64,000 bases of DNA from Panax quinquefolius (Eukaryota; Streptophyta; Magnoliopsida; Apiales; Araliaceae): positions 248,001 through 312,000 of the forward strand of contig JAINUW010000154.1 in NCBI GenBank assembly GCA_020205615.1, read 5' to 3'. A model generated the notes under the pieces. It was given only the letters and a program-made list of their open reading frames with translations. It did not search any database and was not told the DNA's origin. Position numbers and translations under genes: made by a program. Every line of letters begins with the position of its first letter. Positions within the stretch are counted from its first letter, which is position 1. Below, piece after piece: positions 47,757-59,795 of the stretch.

Positions 47757-47870
47757 CACTACTAGAAAATCAACTTATAGCTACGAGTTATAGCGGCGGT
47801 CGGCCGAGGCGAATCGTCGTTATAGGCCTATTTTCCTTCTATACCGAAGCGGTCGAGTTAATTGTCTCTA
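47757..47870 (+). mobile_element. Terminus of a different CACTA family
   Basis: CACTACTAGAAAATCAACTT followed by GC-rich TAGCGGCGGTCGG and repeated TATAG words is a typical CACTA end with subterminal motifs, unlike the ends at 40808 and 45574. I found no matching right end (TTTTCTAGTAGTG) downstream, so it is a fragment or a nested element that has lost its partner. It immediately precedes the captured cyclin A pieces and may have carried them. Confidence 0.6.
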
Positions 47871-48215
47871 TAGCTCCCTCAATTTTAATTCATGTTATGT
47901 ATTTCCTATATTTCAATTTCATTCCCTCCTTACTTTTCCCCTAATTTTCCCCCGATCTGGTATTCCCTCCCTCCCATTTTTCACAAAAAATCTTTTACCT
48001 CTCCACCTGAATCATCTCGTTGCTTCAAATCTTTCGATTCTCCACCAACCGACTGTCACACAATGCGTTCAGAAATAACTTTTGTTGTAGAGGGTTGAAA
48101 TGGAAGGTGGAGAGGAGAGAGCTCCACTTCTCAAACCCAAGCACTGTTCTACTTCTACATGGCGTGCGAACTCGATTTCTGAACATCGAATTGTTTGGAC
48201 TCCGCTCTGATGGAC

Positions 48216-48254
48216 CTCAGATGCTCTCAAGTGCTTGTAAATATCACAAGCCAT
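48216..48254 (-). pseudogene. Captured cyclin A fragment (cyclin box start), inverted
   Basis: Cyclin A binds cyclin-dependent kinases in S and G2 phase. The minus strand reads MACDIYKHLRASE from 48254. ACDIYKHLRASE is the hallmark immediately before the cyclin box of plant A-type cyclins. The downstream frame (to 48069) soon loses similarity. It shares its first codons with the plus-strand cyclin exon at a CCATGG palindrome, so the two pieces lie head to head. Confidence 0.75.
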
Positions 48255-48411
48255 GGTTGCACATACATCTTCTTTGGCTAAACGGCAAGCCGAGAATCTC
48301 AGAAAGGTAACAGCTTTGCTGCCTCAAATGGTGAAGAAAAGGCCGACGTTAGCTAATGTGACTAATCAGAGGCATGGTTTCGAGAATGGTTTAAGAAGCT
48401 CAACGAATTTG
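48253..48411 (+). pseudogene. Captured cyclin A N-terminal exon
   Basis: Exactly 53 codons from ATG (48253) to a splice donor GTATGT at 48412. It includes TSSLAKRQAENLRK and VKKRPTLANVTNQR, the N-terminal lysine/arginine-rich and KKRxxLxNVTNQ motif of plant A-type cyclins. A pyrimidine-rich leader-like tract at 47900-48050 precedes it. The cyclin box is not present in this orientation. A short frame at about 50064-50117 (APTKRACPSTMDVYVQ) may be a later exon, but I am not sure. Confidence 0.75.
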
Positions 48412-50761
48412 GTATGTGATTTTGTCTAGTTTCTTGTTTGTGTTGATTTGTTTTTTGGGTGTTGGATAACTTGAATCTAAAATTTGAAAGTTTTCGAATG
48501 TGTGGGTTTGCTTTAGATGAACCTTTTTCCTCTGTTGGCCTTGTATGCTTAAAAGTTGGTGTAATTATTGTTTATCGATTCTTTATATCTTCTTTTAACA
48601 ACTTAAGAAAATCTATTGCTTTTCTATCTATAAATGAGGTTAGCTTTTTACCCGAGAGGATTTGTTGTCTTTGTCATATACTATAGGAGGGAGGGGAAGG
48701 AAATCCTAATGTTCATTTAAGTAGTATATATATGATTCTACAATGTTTCTAATTAGATCACATCATAGAACAAATTTGGGTTTGGTATACTAGATCTTTA
48801 TGTTTGATTTCTAGTTATTTCTAAACTTATTTCTATTATGTTTTCTTGAGTTAGTTTTCACTTTTTGTTGTTAACTTGTATTGCGTAGGCAAAATAATAA
48901 GTCATATTAAAAAAACTGACCATCTTCTTTAAAGAAAATTGGTTCGCGTTTACAATCTGCATTAGGATTTGAGTTTGGAAAGATAACTTTAACTTATTTA
49001 CTCTGTTTGGCACCTTATGACTATGATCTTACACACTTATTTCTATTATAATTGCTGAAAGAGAAGGTTAGATGTGGCATTAAGGGTTGGAACAATAATG
49101 AATAACGTGAAAGTGAATGATGAAGTAGGGTATAATTGAATTGAGATTGAAGCGTATAGATACTAATGTATTAGTAAAATATATTAGTAAAATTAGTATT
49201 TAAATTATATTAAATATTTCATATAGATGGTTAGGAAAAGAAAAGGCAAAGAGTTTCATGTGATAGTAATTAGTAGGTAGATGTTAGTTGAGCACGTGAT
49301 GTGATGAAAGTAAGTGAACACATTTAAAGGGGTATTTGGGGGTTCTTCTTATAAATTATGTTTTCTTCTGGAAAAGAGATAGAACCTCTAAATAATCAGA
49401 AGTCTCTTGATAAAGTTGTTTCTCAAGGAGATCTTCAAATTGGAAACTCATTTCCATGCCAAATTGGAGTGGATGTGGTGGGTTGAAATTGTATATACCT
49501 TCAAGACTTTGACATGTTTTAGACTTAAAAGCAAGAAACCCATATGCAAAATTAGTTATAGGTAACACTAAGGTGGGAATTGAGATGAGATTAAAGAGAT
49601 TCTAGTACCCTTTTTTGATATCTATTATATATATATAATGAATTTAATATATAAGAATCATGGCCAGATGGTGGAGTTTTGAAATCTTTAACTTTGAGTT
49701 TCTTAAATTTTGAATTTTGTTTTTTTTAAACTGAGTTTCAGAAATAGTGTTATTTATTTATTAATAACAAATTAGACTATTTTTGAGGAATGGAGGGAGT
49801 ATAATTTAGTTATAGACCCATATTTTGGTTGTGTATATCAACTGTAAATTAACTTATCTGATTGAATGTTTTCTTGGTTCTAGAACAATAAACTATAGAT
49901 AATTAGTTTGTATGCTTATTTCTTCATAGGAATAAATAGTCCTTGAATGTGGAGTTGAAGACAATATTGATTTGCATTTATTGTTCACATGCATTTTAAT
50001 TGTGTTTGAATATAGCTATGAAAGTAATATTCTCTTCTTCTATTTTAGTTTTACAGATTATTATTTATAGCTCCAACAAAGAGGGCATGTCCTTCAACAA
50101 TGGACGTGTATGTTCAGGTCTCTTCAACCTCATTTAACATTTCATCATGTCACCACAAATTTATATTTCGATAACCTAACTGACAATTTTTGGACTCTAA
50201 ATCAGTTTTGAGTTTAGATCCTGACTAAGCTAACGACTTATAATTTTGGTCTGCTAAAATTGTAAGTTTCTGTTTTGTTTCATTGTGATTATGTACACAT
50301 TCATAAATATAATTTATTTATATGTTGTTTTAATGATTTTTGTTTTGAATGGTAAGACATAGAATTTCAGAGAATGAGCCACCAAAGAATATGTGTATTC
50401 TCCTCATCCCCTCTCTCTCTCTCTCTCTCTCTTTATGTATATATTGTTTTGTTTTATTAATTTTTTTACATCATTTTAATTTATAGTTATAAGAGTATGG
50501 AATACACTATAAATACTATGAATCTATCTGTAAATGAAGAATTCAACTACAAATGAGGTCTAAATTAGATCTGAGGAATTAAAGAGAGGTCCCCGATTAT
50601 AATAATTATTGTTTCAATTTTTTTAAAAAATTAGGAACAAAATGGAATGAATTCTTTGGAATTGTGTCAGATCTTTGTCAAGTAATTGTTATATTCTTCA
50701 CTTTTAAAGATTGGACGCTGGGAGGTAATAGTTATATTCTTTATCCTACTATATGTGAATT
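48412..50761 (+). other. Long intron-like stretch, no gene recognised
   Basis: AT-rich sequence with a (CT)n microsatellite at 50411-50432 and short chance frames (48459-48686, 49356-49568) that show no family features. Confidence 0.5.
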
Positions 50762-51165
50762 GTGTCAGATCTTTATCAAGTAAATGAATTGTATTTGGTG
50801 GCGCGTATGTGTGTACAGCATGAAGGTGATTTAGTTGCAAAGTGTTATTTCGCTAAGCATAAGCTTATTTGGGAAGTTCTTGATGGTGGTGCGAAGAGTA
50901 AAATTGAAATCCAATGGTCTAATATCATGGCTTTGAAGGTGGGTATCACGATGATAAACCGAGGATTTTTTGACTATAGTGGTAATGTTTACATTATATA
51001 ATGTTGTTTTATTCCTTGTACTTTTCATTATTACTTATGCTTATGTGTCATTATTTCTTGATATATTCTTTGTTCATCATGTGTGGTTCAAATTTGGCTA
51101 AATGACCTCTTCTCTTCACGGAGACCAATCCACGACTAGAAAGCACACTTTGTGGGTGGATTCTT
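50762..51165 (+). pseudogene. Captured fragment of a conserved plant protein of unknown function
   Basis: Exon 50762-50938 includes LVAKCYFAKHKLIWEVLDGG and KSKIEIQWSNIMALK, ending before a GTGGGT donor. A second piece at about 51117-51160 shows ETNPRL and, after a frameshift, KHTLW. I recall this order (CYFAKxKLVWEVL, IEIQWSDI, RKHTLWQ) from a family of uncharacterised plant proteins but cannot name a function. Here it is truncated and frameshifted. Confidence 0.65.
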
Positions 51166-51226
51166 GCATATTTTCTTGATGGACAAGCTAGCAAGTATAG
51201 GTAATAAGATAATGATCTTGTTCTGA

Positions 51227-52180
51227 TTTTACTCAAAGTTGGTGTGCCATCTTTGGTATGTTTTCTCAATAAAGTTGATCTTTGTTGATGACCCAGAGCT
51301 ACTTGAGCTTGTTGAGATAGAGCTCCATGGTATCTTGACTTAATTTATAGTGGTTAGAGTGTGCGAGTGTATCTTTGTCCATCGATTTATATACATGTGC
51401 TACTTGCTTTAGTAAAACTAAGATGAATGTCTAATTGTACAAACGATTGTTCTTGAGTTGCTTACCTTCTACAAATTTCATGGGGATGAAATCCCAATTG
51501 TGCTAGAGGTTCGACTTTTTTACGCTTTTACAAGGACAAATGAAGAGCTCGGGAAAAAGGAAATATTGAAACTAATGAAAGCCGTGGATGAGTATAAATG
51601 AACACATTACATGACTTGAAAAGCCTTTCTTAATGCCGATAGAAGATGTCTTTTCAATTTAGGTACTTCACCATATTATTTGAACTTTTTTTACATTGTA
51701 CTTTTGAGTTATTCTAACATTCTTTTTTGATGCATCTATAAAATCGTTATATATCGACCGTAATTTTTTACGCCATATATGATGGGATATTTTTACTCGA
51801 AGTTAATTTGAAGTTTTATTTCCCCCCTTTTTTTCATGTGGAAAGGGATGTGGGGAATTATTGTCATTTGGGCGTATTGAGAAGGTACCATCAAAGCTGG
51901 TGAGGAGGTTGAAGTTTTGGGGTTAGAAAGGGTATATTTAACACATTAATATGAAACATGTTTTTTCTTTCTAAATTTTGCAACTTTGATTTCGTTATTG
52001 CACTTCACAATGTGTAGCACTGAAGACTACAGTGACTGGTGTTGAGATGTTTAAGAAAATCTTGGATCATGGACAAGTAATTGACAACTTAATTTCTAGC
52101 CACATTTTAAGTAGTTGAATTTCCATGTGATAATGTGGGTCTTAATTCTCCTTAGAGGTTTAAAACGTGATGATGTAAAG
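51227..52180 (+). pseudogene. Captured organellar elongation factor Tu fragments
   Basis: EF-Tu delivers aminoacyl-tRNA to ribosomes in mitochondria and plastids. In order, the region shows VGVPSLVCFLNKVD with DDPELLELVEIEL (51233-51330), FYKFHGDEIPIV (about 51468-51505), KEILKLMKAVDEY (about 51558-51597), AGEEVEVLGL (about 51893-51925), LKTTVTGVEMFKKILDHGQ (about 52020-52076) and LRGLKRDDV (about 52152-52178). FLNKVD is the GTPase NKxD motif. Introns or insertions separate the pieces, and frameshifts and missing stretches show it is dead. The mitochondrial type seems likely. Confidence 0.85.
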
Positions 52181-53679
52181 TGTGGACAAGTGAGTTGACT
52201 TGGTTAACTTTGTAGAATTAACCACACACCCAATTATAAAGATTTAAATTTTTTTCATCTAGATCGAAAACATTCCTTTCTAATGTATTTGGGTCCAATA
52301 TTTCTTTTCTTTTCTTTTGGTGTGCGTCTATACTACTACAGGTAGTCTCAAAACCTACTAGCATGATAGGCTCCTGCTAGCATGAGGGAGGATGTGCAAT
52401 GCGTTAAGAAAATAATGACATAAGGATGGCAAAACTACAGTACTTGTCCTGTGGTTTTGCCTCAGATGATATGGTCAATGATGTGATTAATTTTTAGATT
52501 TCAAAATTTCCAAGTTTGTAAAGGAAAATCTTTATAACTTTTTGCCTTCTACATGGTGTCTTTTAATTAATGGTATCCTTGTTTATTTCTCATGTATCCT
52601 ATATAGGTCTCTACTTGCAAACCAAATTACAATACTTAACACTTGGTAGGACAATATTTCTTTATCTATATGTTTTTGGGAAAGAATTGTTCAATATGTT
52701 GTAAATATAATTCAGCTATATCAATTGGATTTATTATCTATCCATTATATATGCATGCTTAAATATCATTCGCACCATTATGGTTACTTCTTGTATCTCT
52801 TCTTAGATGTTCAATATTAGTTAATTTCTGCTTAAATCACATGTATCAGCTTTTGTTTTTGAAAAATCCTCATTATATAACTTTAGTATATAATTTTGGT
52901 TACTGGTGCAGTCTGTCATGCTAATGTTTTGATCGCAATTTTTTTACATTGTGAATCTCGTGTTGCGACAAAGTGCATGCATCTGTAGTTTCTCTCTCTG
53001 CATATGCTTGGTGATGACTTTTTATTTCACCTCTTTGGTGTGCAAAGTTGCTTTAGTCGCATATGGTTTGGTTCGCTAGTTACGGGTTCTTTGTGGCGAA
53101 GGGATGTTATTGCATTGCTTGGCTATAAAGCGAGTTCTTCTTCTTTGCTGATGGTGCGATTTCGACTTTGAGTGCCTCTGCTCATTTGGTGCATAGTTGG
53201 TTTGGGCATTTGAGCTTAGCTAACGCAGATCATCTTTTGTTTAACCGCCCTCTTTGCTATGATGTTGGGCCCTTACGATCTGCTCATCTTTTGCTATGTA
53301 TGGGTTATGCTTATGAGTGGATAATTGGGTTCTTCTTTGTTTAGCTTCTTTGTAATGTTTCTTCTTGCTAGTCGGGAAAGCTTAATTGGGTTGGCGCTAA
53401 TCTTTGTTGCTATTATTCTTTGTTGGTCTGCTAGGTTTTTAAATTTGGTTAGGTCTGTCTTTTATGGGTTTGGCTAGCTTTTTAAATTTGGTTTACATTG
53501 TATTAGTATGTTGATATCCTTTTAGGCTTTATGCTTTATTTTAGCACATTTACTATAGCCATCCGATCGATTCGCTTCTTTGCATTTGATTTATTGTTGA
53601 CATCATAGGGCATGTCCTTTGATGGTCTTTGTATGTGGTATGCCAAGTGAATTATGTATATTTCCTTTTATTTAATTTT
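52181..53679 (+). other. Non-coding CACTA interior
   Basis: AT-rich, then a T/G-rich zone at 52900-53540 with TTTGCTG and TTTGGTT words similar to 45291-45573. No gene recognised. Confidence 0.45.
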
Positions 53680-54290
53680 TGATTAATTTTAGCAAAAAAA
53701 AATGAAATTAGTGATTTGAAAATTAATTATAATTTGCAATGAATTTTGATTATTTATCAATTAATATTTTTTTTACAAATTTATAATTTGTGAAGGATTT
53801 TACTTGAGAAATGGATTTTAATGAAGGATTATTTTTCTCACTAAATCTTTTCTAGTTAATTAGTTAGTAAATCGATGAAGGATTATTTCCCTCACTAATT
53901 TGAAGATACATTTTCAATTTATAATTAGTGAAGGAAAATTTTCTCTCGTTAAATAAATTTGTTCTTCACAATATATTATTTGTAAGGGAATAAAGTTATT
54001 CACTAATTTCAAATAGTCCTTCTTAAAATATTATTTTTGAAGGAAACTAATCTTTCATTAAATAACAATATTCCATTACTAAATACAATTTGTGAATAAA
54101 AAAGTTATTCACAATATATCCTTCACAAAAAACATTTAGTTACTACTTAGCGAAGGATACCTAATTGCGAGGAGGTCTAATGCGAGCACTCGTACGAAGG
54201 AAATATTTCTTCGCAATAAATCACTTGTGAGTGATATAGTATGTCTTGTGAAGGATTTGTCCTTCACTAGAAGCCATTTTTAGTGTAATG
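53680..54290 (+). repeat. CACTA right subterminal region and terminal inverted repeat
   Basis: Many GAAGGAT / TCCTTCA words in both orientations, ending with AGAAGCCATTTTTAGTGTAA and TG at 54290. It mirrors the left subterminal region. Clustered short motifs of this kind are transposase-binding sites in CACTA elements. Confidence 0.75.
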
Positions 54291-55353
54291 TTTCATACGT
54301 ATTTATAAAATTAACTTAGTTGTGAATACATGCTCAAAAGGTTAGATTTCAAAAAGGTTTAAGGTTTATTAACATTGTTTTCGTCTTTTAAATTTTCTTT
54401 CAAAAGGTTATAATTCAAACTCTAAACCCACTAAATCATCTTGCAATACATATTGACATATGTTCAACAAATATGTATGCTCTTTAAGTTAAGTTAGGTT
54501 AGGTCAGTTGAGGACTTTGTGTATCAAACAACCAAAACAAATAACATAAGTCACTGCAGGACCCCGGCCGGGTGGGCCCTTTTCATCTTGCGGGACCTCT
54601 CCGAAGTATGCCTACATTATAACGCTTCGTAAAATGCAGAACCTTTTGTAAATAATTTTAATAATGAATAAAATAATATTATTTATTATTATTATGTGTT
54701 TATAAGATGAATGTCGTTCTATAACCTAGAAACGTCGGAACGTCGTAATATTTTAACCACGTGAGAGAAATAAAGTGTTTGAATTTCCAAGACAAACATA
54801 AAAGCTTTTTCGAGAAATTTTAGAAAAATAATATTCATCAATTTTAAACGAGAATTATTTTTGAACTTTAGAACACGTAATTTTATAATATCAAGGTGAG
54901 ATGGATTATGTAATAATAATCTAAGTATGGAAAACTTAATATTTCACATGCGAGACTTAATTAGAGAACGTTAGAAATATTAAGCGTTAAGAAGAAATTA
55001 TAATGATCTTATGATGCATAAGTATTGTATGAGGTATTGAATACAAGTATAATACAAAGTATTATCACAGTATGAATGGAGAATAGAATAACATATATTA
55101 CTTAATTAATATACTAGTTAGAATACGAGAATTATATGTATATTATGAGGTATGACATTTAGTTACCAAAAAGCCATAAGGAATGAAAAATCAACTTACT
55201 AAATGTTATAGTTTTAATGGTTTGGCTAAGTTATGTAAAGTTAAGGTTGTGGTACAATCATAATCTTTAATGGTTAATATATGGGAGTTGGGCTAAATAA
55301 ATACTTCAGAGAGCGGAGGTATATACGAAACTTGCAACCGATCTAACTCGTTG
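54291..55353. mobile_element. LTR remnants of uncertain assignment
   Basis: The first part probably continues the Tekay-like 5' LTR after the CACTA insertion. From about 54555 (TGCAGGACCCCGGCCGGG) the sequence looks like the start of another LTR in plus orientation, with AACGTCGGAACGTCGTAATA and a TATA-like AAATAAATA near 55292. It is interrupted at 55353 by the next LTR. No coding sequence. Confidence 0.4.
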
Positions 55354-56490
55354 TGTAACGCCCCGAAATCTGGTCTATTTTCACACCTATATTCTATACG
55401 TCACGGTCCCATCTCTTGCCAAACATACATCAGAATATAGTTAAATATAACAACATACATTCTCAAATCTCAAGTTCTAATACCTTATAACCTTGTTCAT
55501 TATAAATAATGATAGTTACATTATTCTTTATCTCTTACAAGAGTGACTTTCATTCGCCACCAAGGATACATAACCATTCATTAAACTATTCTATAGTTTA
55601 ATTATATTATTCTACATTACAAGTCTAGGCTTGATCTTCAGGCACATTCATACACTGAATGGCACCTCTTCTGGATACCGGCCAGCTTGATCTATACGGG
55701 ATCCATTAGTTCTATTTAACATCATTTGCTAAAAATATTTTTATTTAAAGCAAGTGTGAGCATTCAATTGCTCAGCAAATCATAGCAGTTGAACAAACAA
55801 CTTCAAGAATTTAAACATTCTTTTAAGACTTCAATAACCAAACAAAGGTTACGAAGTAACTTGAATAATAGGAATAATCCTGATTCTTATCATTTTAAAA
55901 CATTAGTCACCTTCACATTGAAATACTTTCATTCTTCTACCTTTTTCGTACACATCCTGTTTGGCTAGAATCATTAGCACAGACTTAACAATAACGATTC
56001 ATGTATAAGCAGAACATTCTCTTATTGAACAGTTAAATCACAGAATAGTTCATCTCATAGAAACACCAAACTATTCAAATTGTGGCACAAGGCCTCATAC
56101 ATTCTACCACCTTGTACAAATATCGCACATTTGCTCATAAACATAACTTCTCAAGTTCAACATCTGAGAAGTTTAAGAAACTAGCATTCATTTAAAATAT
56201 GAATGAAGTTAGGAAATATACCTTATACATAGCTATAGCTTACGCTGAACTGCTTATTCCAATCCCAATTAAACACATAAGGAAATAACACATACACCAA
56301 TTAGTCATATACTTGACTTACGCATTAGTTTACTTAACTTTACTTCTTAGGGTTCACGTTCTTTCAACCTAAGTTTGCGCGACCAACTTTAATTATCGGT
56401 TTACGGCTTCATGACATATAGAGATGTCTTACTCAATACGTTCATCATCTTTGATGATTTGCATTCTTATCTTCCTCTTATAACTCTTTT
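55354..56490 (-). mobile_element. Partial LTR of a Tekay-like or LARD-type element
   Basis: It begins TGTAACGCCCCGAAATCTGG on the plus strand, which is the 3' end of a minus-strand LTR. It is non-coding. Its right limit near 56490 is set only by where similarity to the internal sequence at 62340-62832 begins, so it is approximate. The five bases before it (CGTTG) may be a target site. Confidence 0.5.
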
Positions 56491-56776
56491 AGGACTCAGT
56501 ACGCGTCGTGTCTCTGCTAGTAGTCCATATGGTACCCTGAGTGGTTTCCCACAAAAAACCAACAAATAAGTTTCCATCTCATCTACACTTCAATCACAAT
56601 GAGTTAGATTGGTTGCTAGTTTTGTATATGCCAGTTTCGTAATTGTTTCTTAAATTACTTCTTATTATTTAAACTCTATTTGAGCTTATTCTTTCATTAT
56701 CTTCACCTTCCTTCTCTAAGGTTATAGCCTACGGTACTCCTACCTAAGGTTTATAACCTACAGCTTTGGCACCAAC
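56491..56776 (-). mobile_element. Internal-domain fragment with primer site, right-hand array
   Basis: It matches 62350-62832 in part (GTGGTTTCCCACAAA, CCTTCCTTCTCTAAGGTTAT). It ends with a primer site at 56762-56774, minus strand TGGTGCCAAAGCT, two bases before the LTR. This is a truncated copy of the internal domain upstream of LTR 56777-59795, implying a tandem LTR/internal array. Confidence 0.65.
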
Positions 56777-59700
56777 TGTAACGACCCCAAAATTTATACA
56801 ATTTAATTCTCAACTTCGGTCGTTAATAACACATCTACCTTCTGATTTTACATCATTATTCGATGTTAAACTTTATAAAATGGGAAATAATTTAAAATTT
56901 TATGTCTTCTTACTTTAATTCCCTAAATTAAAACCTTTATCATCTACATATCTTTGAATCAATCTTATTTTATGATTCTCTTTATCACTGTTATTATATA
57001 AAATTTTATATTTCAATCCGATAACCTTTACATATCAGATAACTCTCACTTTAACTTTATAACTCAATATAAAACTATACATCATAAAACATTTAGTACA
57101 TCTCATGAATCTTAATTATGGTATAAAGAAATAACAACTTTATCTAAAATATTAATCTTCGTGTATTATTTCTGATCCACGTCATTCAAGTAGCACATAG
57201 TGTTACCTTCAATCCTTAACCTGCAAAAATGGTTATTTGCAAGGTTGAGCTCGACAGCCTAGCAAATCTAACAGTTTTCATGCATCACGTAGTACATAAT
57301 AATATGCTCAACATATATCTCATAAACATTGGACTAACATAACATACATGCTACAGTTCATATAAAAAATATAAAGATTGAGTTCTTTACTCAATCAACA
57401 AGCTTTACTCAATCAACGTAGTCATAAATTGACTTTAATGTTTCATACTTTCAACATATATATAACACATCATGATATTTTCAATAAAGATTGAAAATAG
57501 TTCATTATCAAGTTCATATAGCAAATAGCAAATAGGAACTGAAAGACTTGCCTTGATCGTTGTTTACCAATAACAGTTTAACAGCTTACAGGTATCTGCA
57601 CTTCACGTGCCCTACACAATTATATAATCGTTCACATTAACTATTAGTCACATAGCAATGTATAGTAGATTTAATGTAAACTTTACTCTACGTCTCATAA
57701 CCCTTCCTATCATAAATACACAATGTTCAATTTAATTGTGTTAACTTTCAACTTATATCTCATTGTATTTCATATTCGAAGTTCATTCAAGTGTTTAAGT
57801 CTTGATAAGAATCATTATTGGTTTTATATTAAACCCATTTCATACCTTATAATGTTTATTTCATTTGACTTAAAACACTTATTACGTTCATTAACATTTG
57901 TTACGGCGTTTCAACGTTCATTCGTCACATGCCCGATTTGTCTCTCTTGTGTGTGCTTAGTATGCATATACAACGTGTCTAATATATCATTTATTAATGT
58001 TAAGCATCATTATACTTTATAATATTCATGTTTTATAACTTAGAACAAAAAATTTTATCGTCAAGAGCACTACATTTGCATACGTGCATGCTCGACGCCC
58101 TCCGATTGCCTCTGAAAACATAACAGTCCTAAAGATGACCATTTTGACCCATATTCCTGACCTCAAATTCAAACACTTAAAGAATAAAAGTTGTAGGTCT
58201 ATTCGTCCTTATTTCGGATCATCTTGAATCGCATAAATCGGAGTTCGTATGAAAAGGTTATGCTCATTTTTAGTAAAACATGTCCGATCAGATATTTTTT
58301 CAAATTTTTGCTAGACATACTACCCACCCTTGCCTTGTGAGGTTTTTGAATAGGGGGGCGCGGTATGGCTCCCTTATATGATTTTGCAATTTAACCTATA
58401 GAACACTACGGAAAGCCAAATTAGGCCTTCAAACTCATTTCTAACACCCATACCAACCTACCAAAGGTGTAATAAGTTTACAGAAACATAATCTAATATT
58501 TTCTAACGCGTTTCTACCCACATAAACAACATAAATATCAAAGATTATAACCTTTAATTTCACTATTTCTATTATTTCTTTTTCACTATGAATTCGTTTT
58601 ACATCCGTTTTGAATCGTTCAACTTGGGTTGTTTTCGTTTTTCAACATACTAACAATATCTATCACCAATTTCAGATTCTATTCATGAACTAACTAACAA
58701 TTTTGACTCAAAAATAAGTCGTATCATATATATAACAAAAAAAACTAAATTTCTTCTTTTAAAACATAATCACATGAACCTAAATACTGAAAACTCAATT
58801 ATAGAACAAATTATACATATCTAAGAATATATATAATCCAATTTCTTGACAAATCCTCCACCAAAATTCATTTATAAAGAAAAAGTCAAGAAATCAATAA
58901 CTATAGTTTTAGGTCTAGGTTATTACCTTTGATTAGTCATAAAGCTTAAATAATATTCTTGTTTCTTACTTTGATTCTCACAAAGCACATTCTTCTCAAT
59001 TTAACAAAGGATTTCTTCTCTTTCTCTCTCAATTTCTCTCTTATTCTCTGTTCTTCCTCCCTTCTCAAATTTAGACCAAAACTTCTTACGTAAAATAAAA
59101 CAGACCTAAGAATAAACATAAAGCGTATAAAACAGTCATAATAATAAATATACTAATTATGTAATATTTATTATATTATATTTTAATATTAATTTTTTTT
59201 TAATTCAAAAGCCATAAGACTTTGTTTGGCAAAACCAATTAAAATAATGACTTAATCATTCCTTAAGTCTTGTTTGGCAAAACAAGATTAAAATAAAATT
59301 TTAAAAATCTCTAAGGCTTTATTTGGTAAAACCAAATTAAAAATCTTTTAATCTATTTTCATAAGTCATATTTATTGTCACACTTTATTTAAATAAATTC
59401 CAATATTCAAATTAAATTAAATTTAATAACAATTTATTAAATCCATTTACCACATAACCCAATACAATAAAATTATAATTTTATTATAATTATAATTTTA
59501 TTTAATAAATTAACACATCACATTAATTACAAAAATCAAATTAAATAACATTTAAGAAACCATATAATTCTTAATAACTTTCTAATTTAGTTATTGAGTT
59601 AAATTAGAGTATTATCTCATAAATTTAATTCACCACTCTTTTATCTTAATTAAGTTAATTTCTATAACTCATGAATTATTTACTTACTAATAAATAATCC

Positions 59701-59795
59701 AACAAATATCTACTAAATAACAAACACATCAATTAAAAATATTTATTTAATTCAATAAATATTTGAAATTATAAATAAAATTCTGGATTGTTACA
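56777..59795 (-). mobile_element. LTR of right-hand non-autonomous array (copy 1)
   Basis: This 3,019 bp LTR runs from TGTAACGACCCC to GGATTGTTACA on the plus strand. Its first 1.15 kb matches 62833-64000 closely. It is non-coding. The 99-codon frame at 57723-58022 is AT-driven and has a disrupted counterpart in copy 2. The U3 side (58950-59795) is very AT-rich. Confidence 0.75.

Larger units (their letters stand above)
40808..54290 (+). mobile_element. Pack-type CACTA DNA transposon carrying host gene fragments
   Basis: The left end reads CACTACACCAAAAATGGCCT and the right end, complemented, CATTACACTAAAAATGGCTT. These are imperfect terminal inverted repeats of CACTA (En/Spm) type, flanked by TTT at 40805-40807 and 54291-54293. 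Subterminal zones are rich in GAAGGA/TCCTTC words at both ends. No transposase or TNPA-like frame is recognisable. The interior holds at least seven host gene fragments with exon-intron structure, so the element is non-autonomous and has captured genes. A second left terminus at 45574 suggests two fused or nested copies. Confidence 0.85.

Noticed and set aside
57723..58022. 99-codon hydrophobic frame
   Set aside because: It lies inside an LTR, its hydrophobic residues follow from T-rich composition, and the second LTR copy carries indels in the same region.
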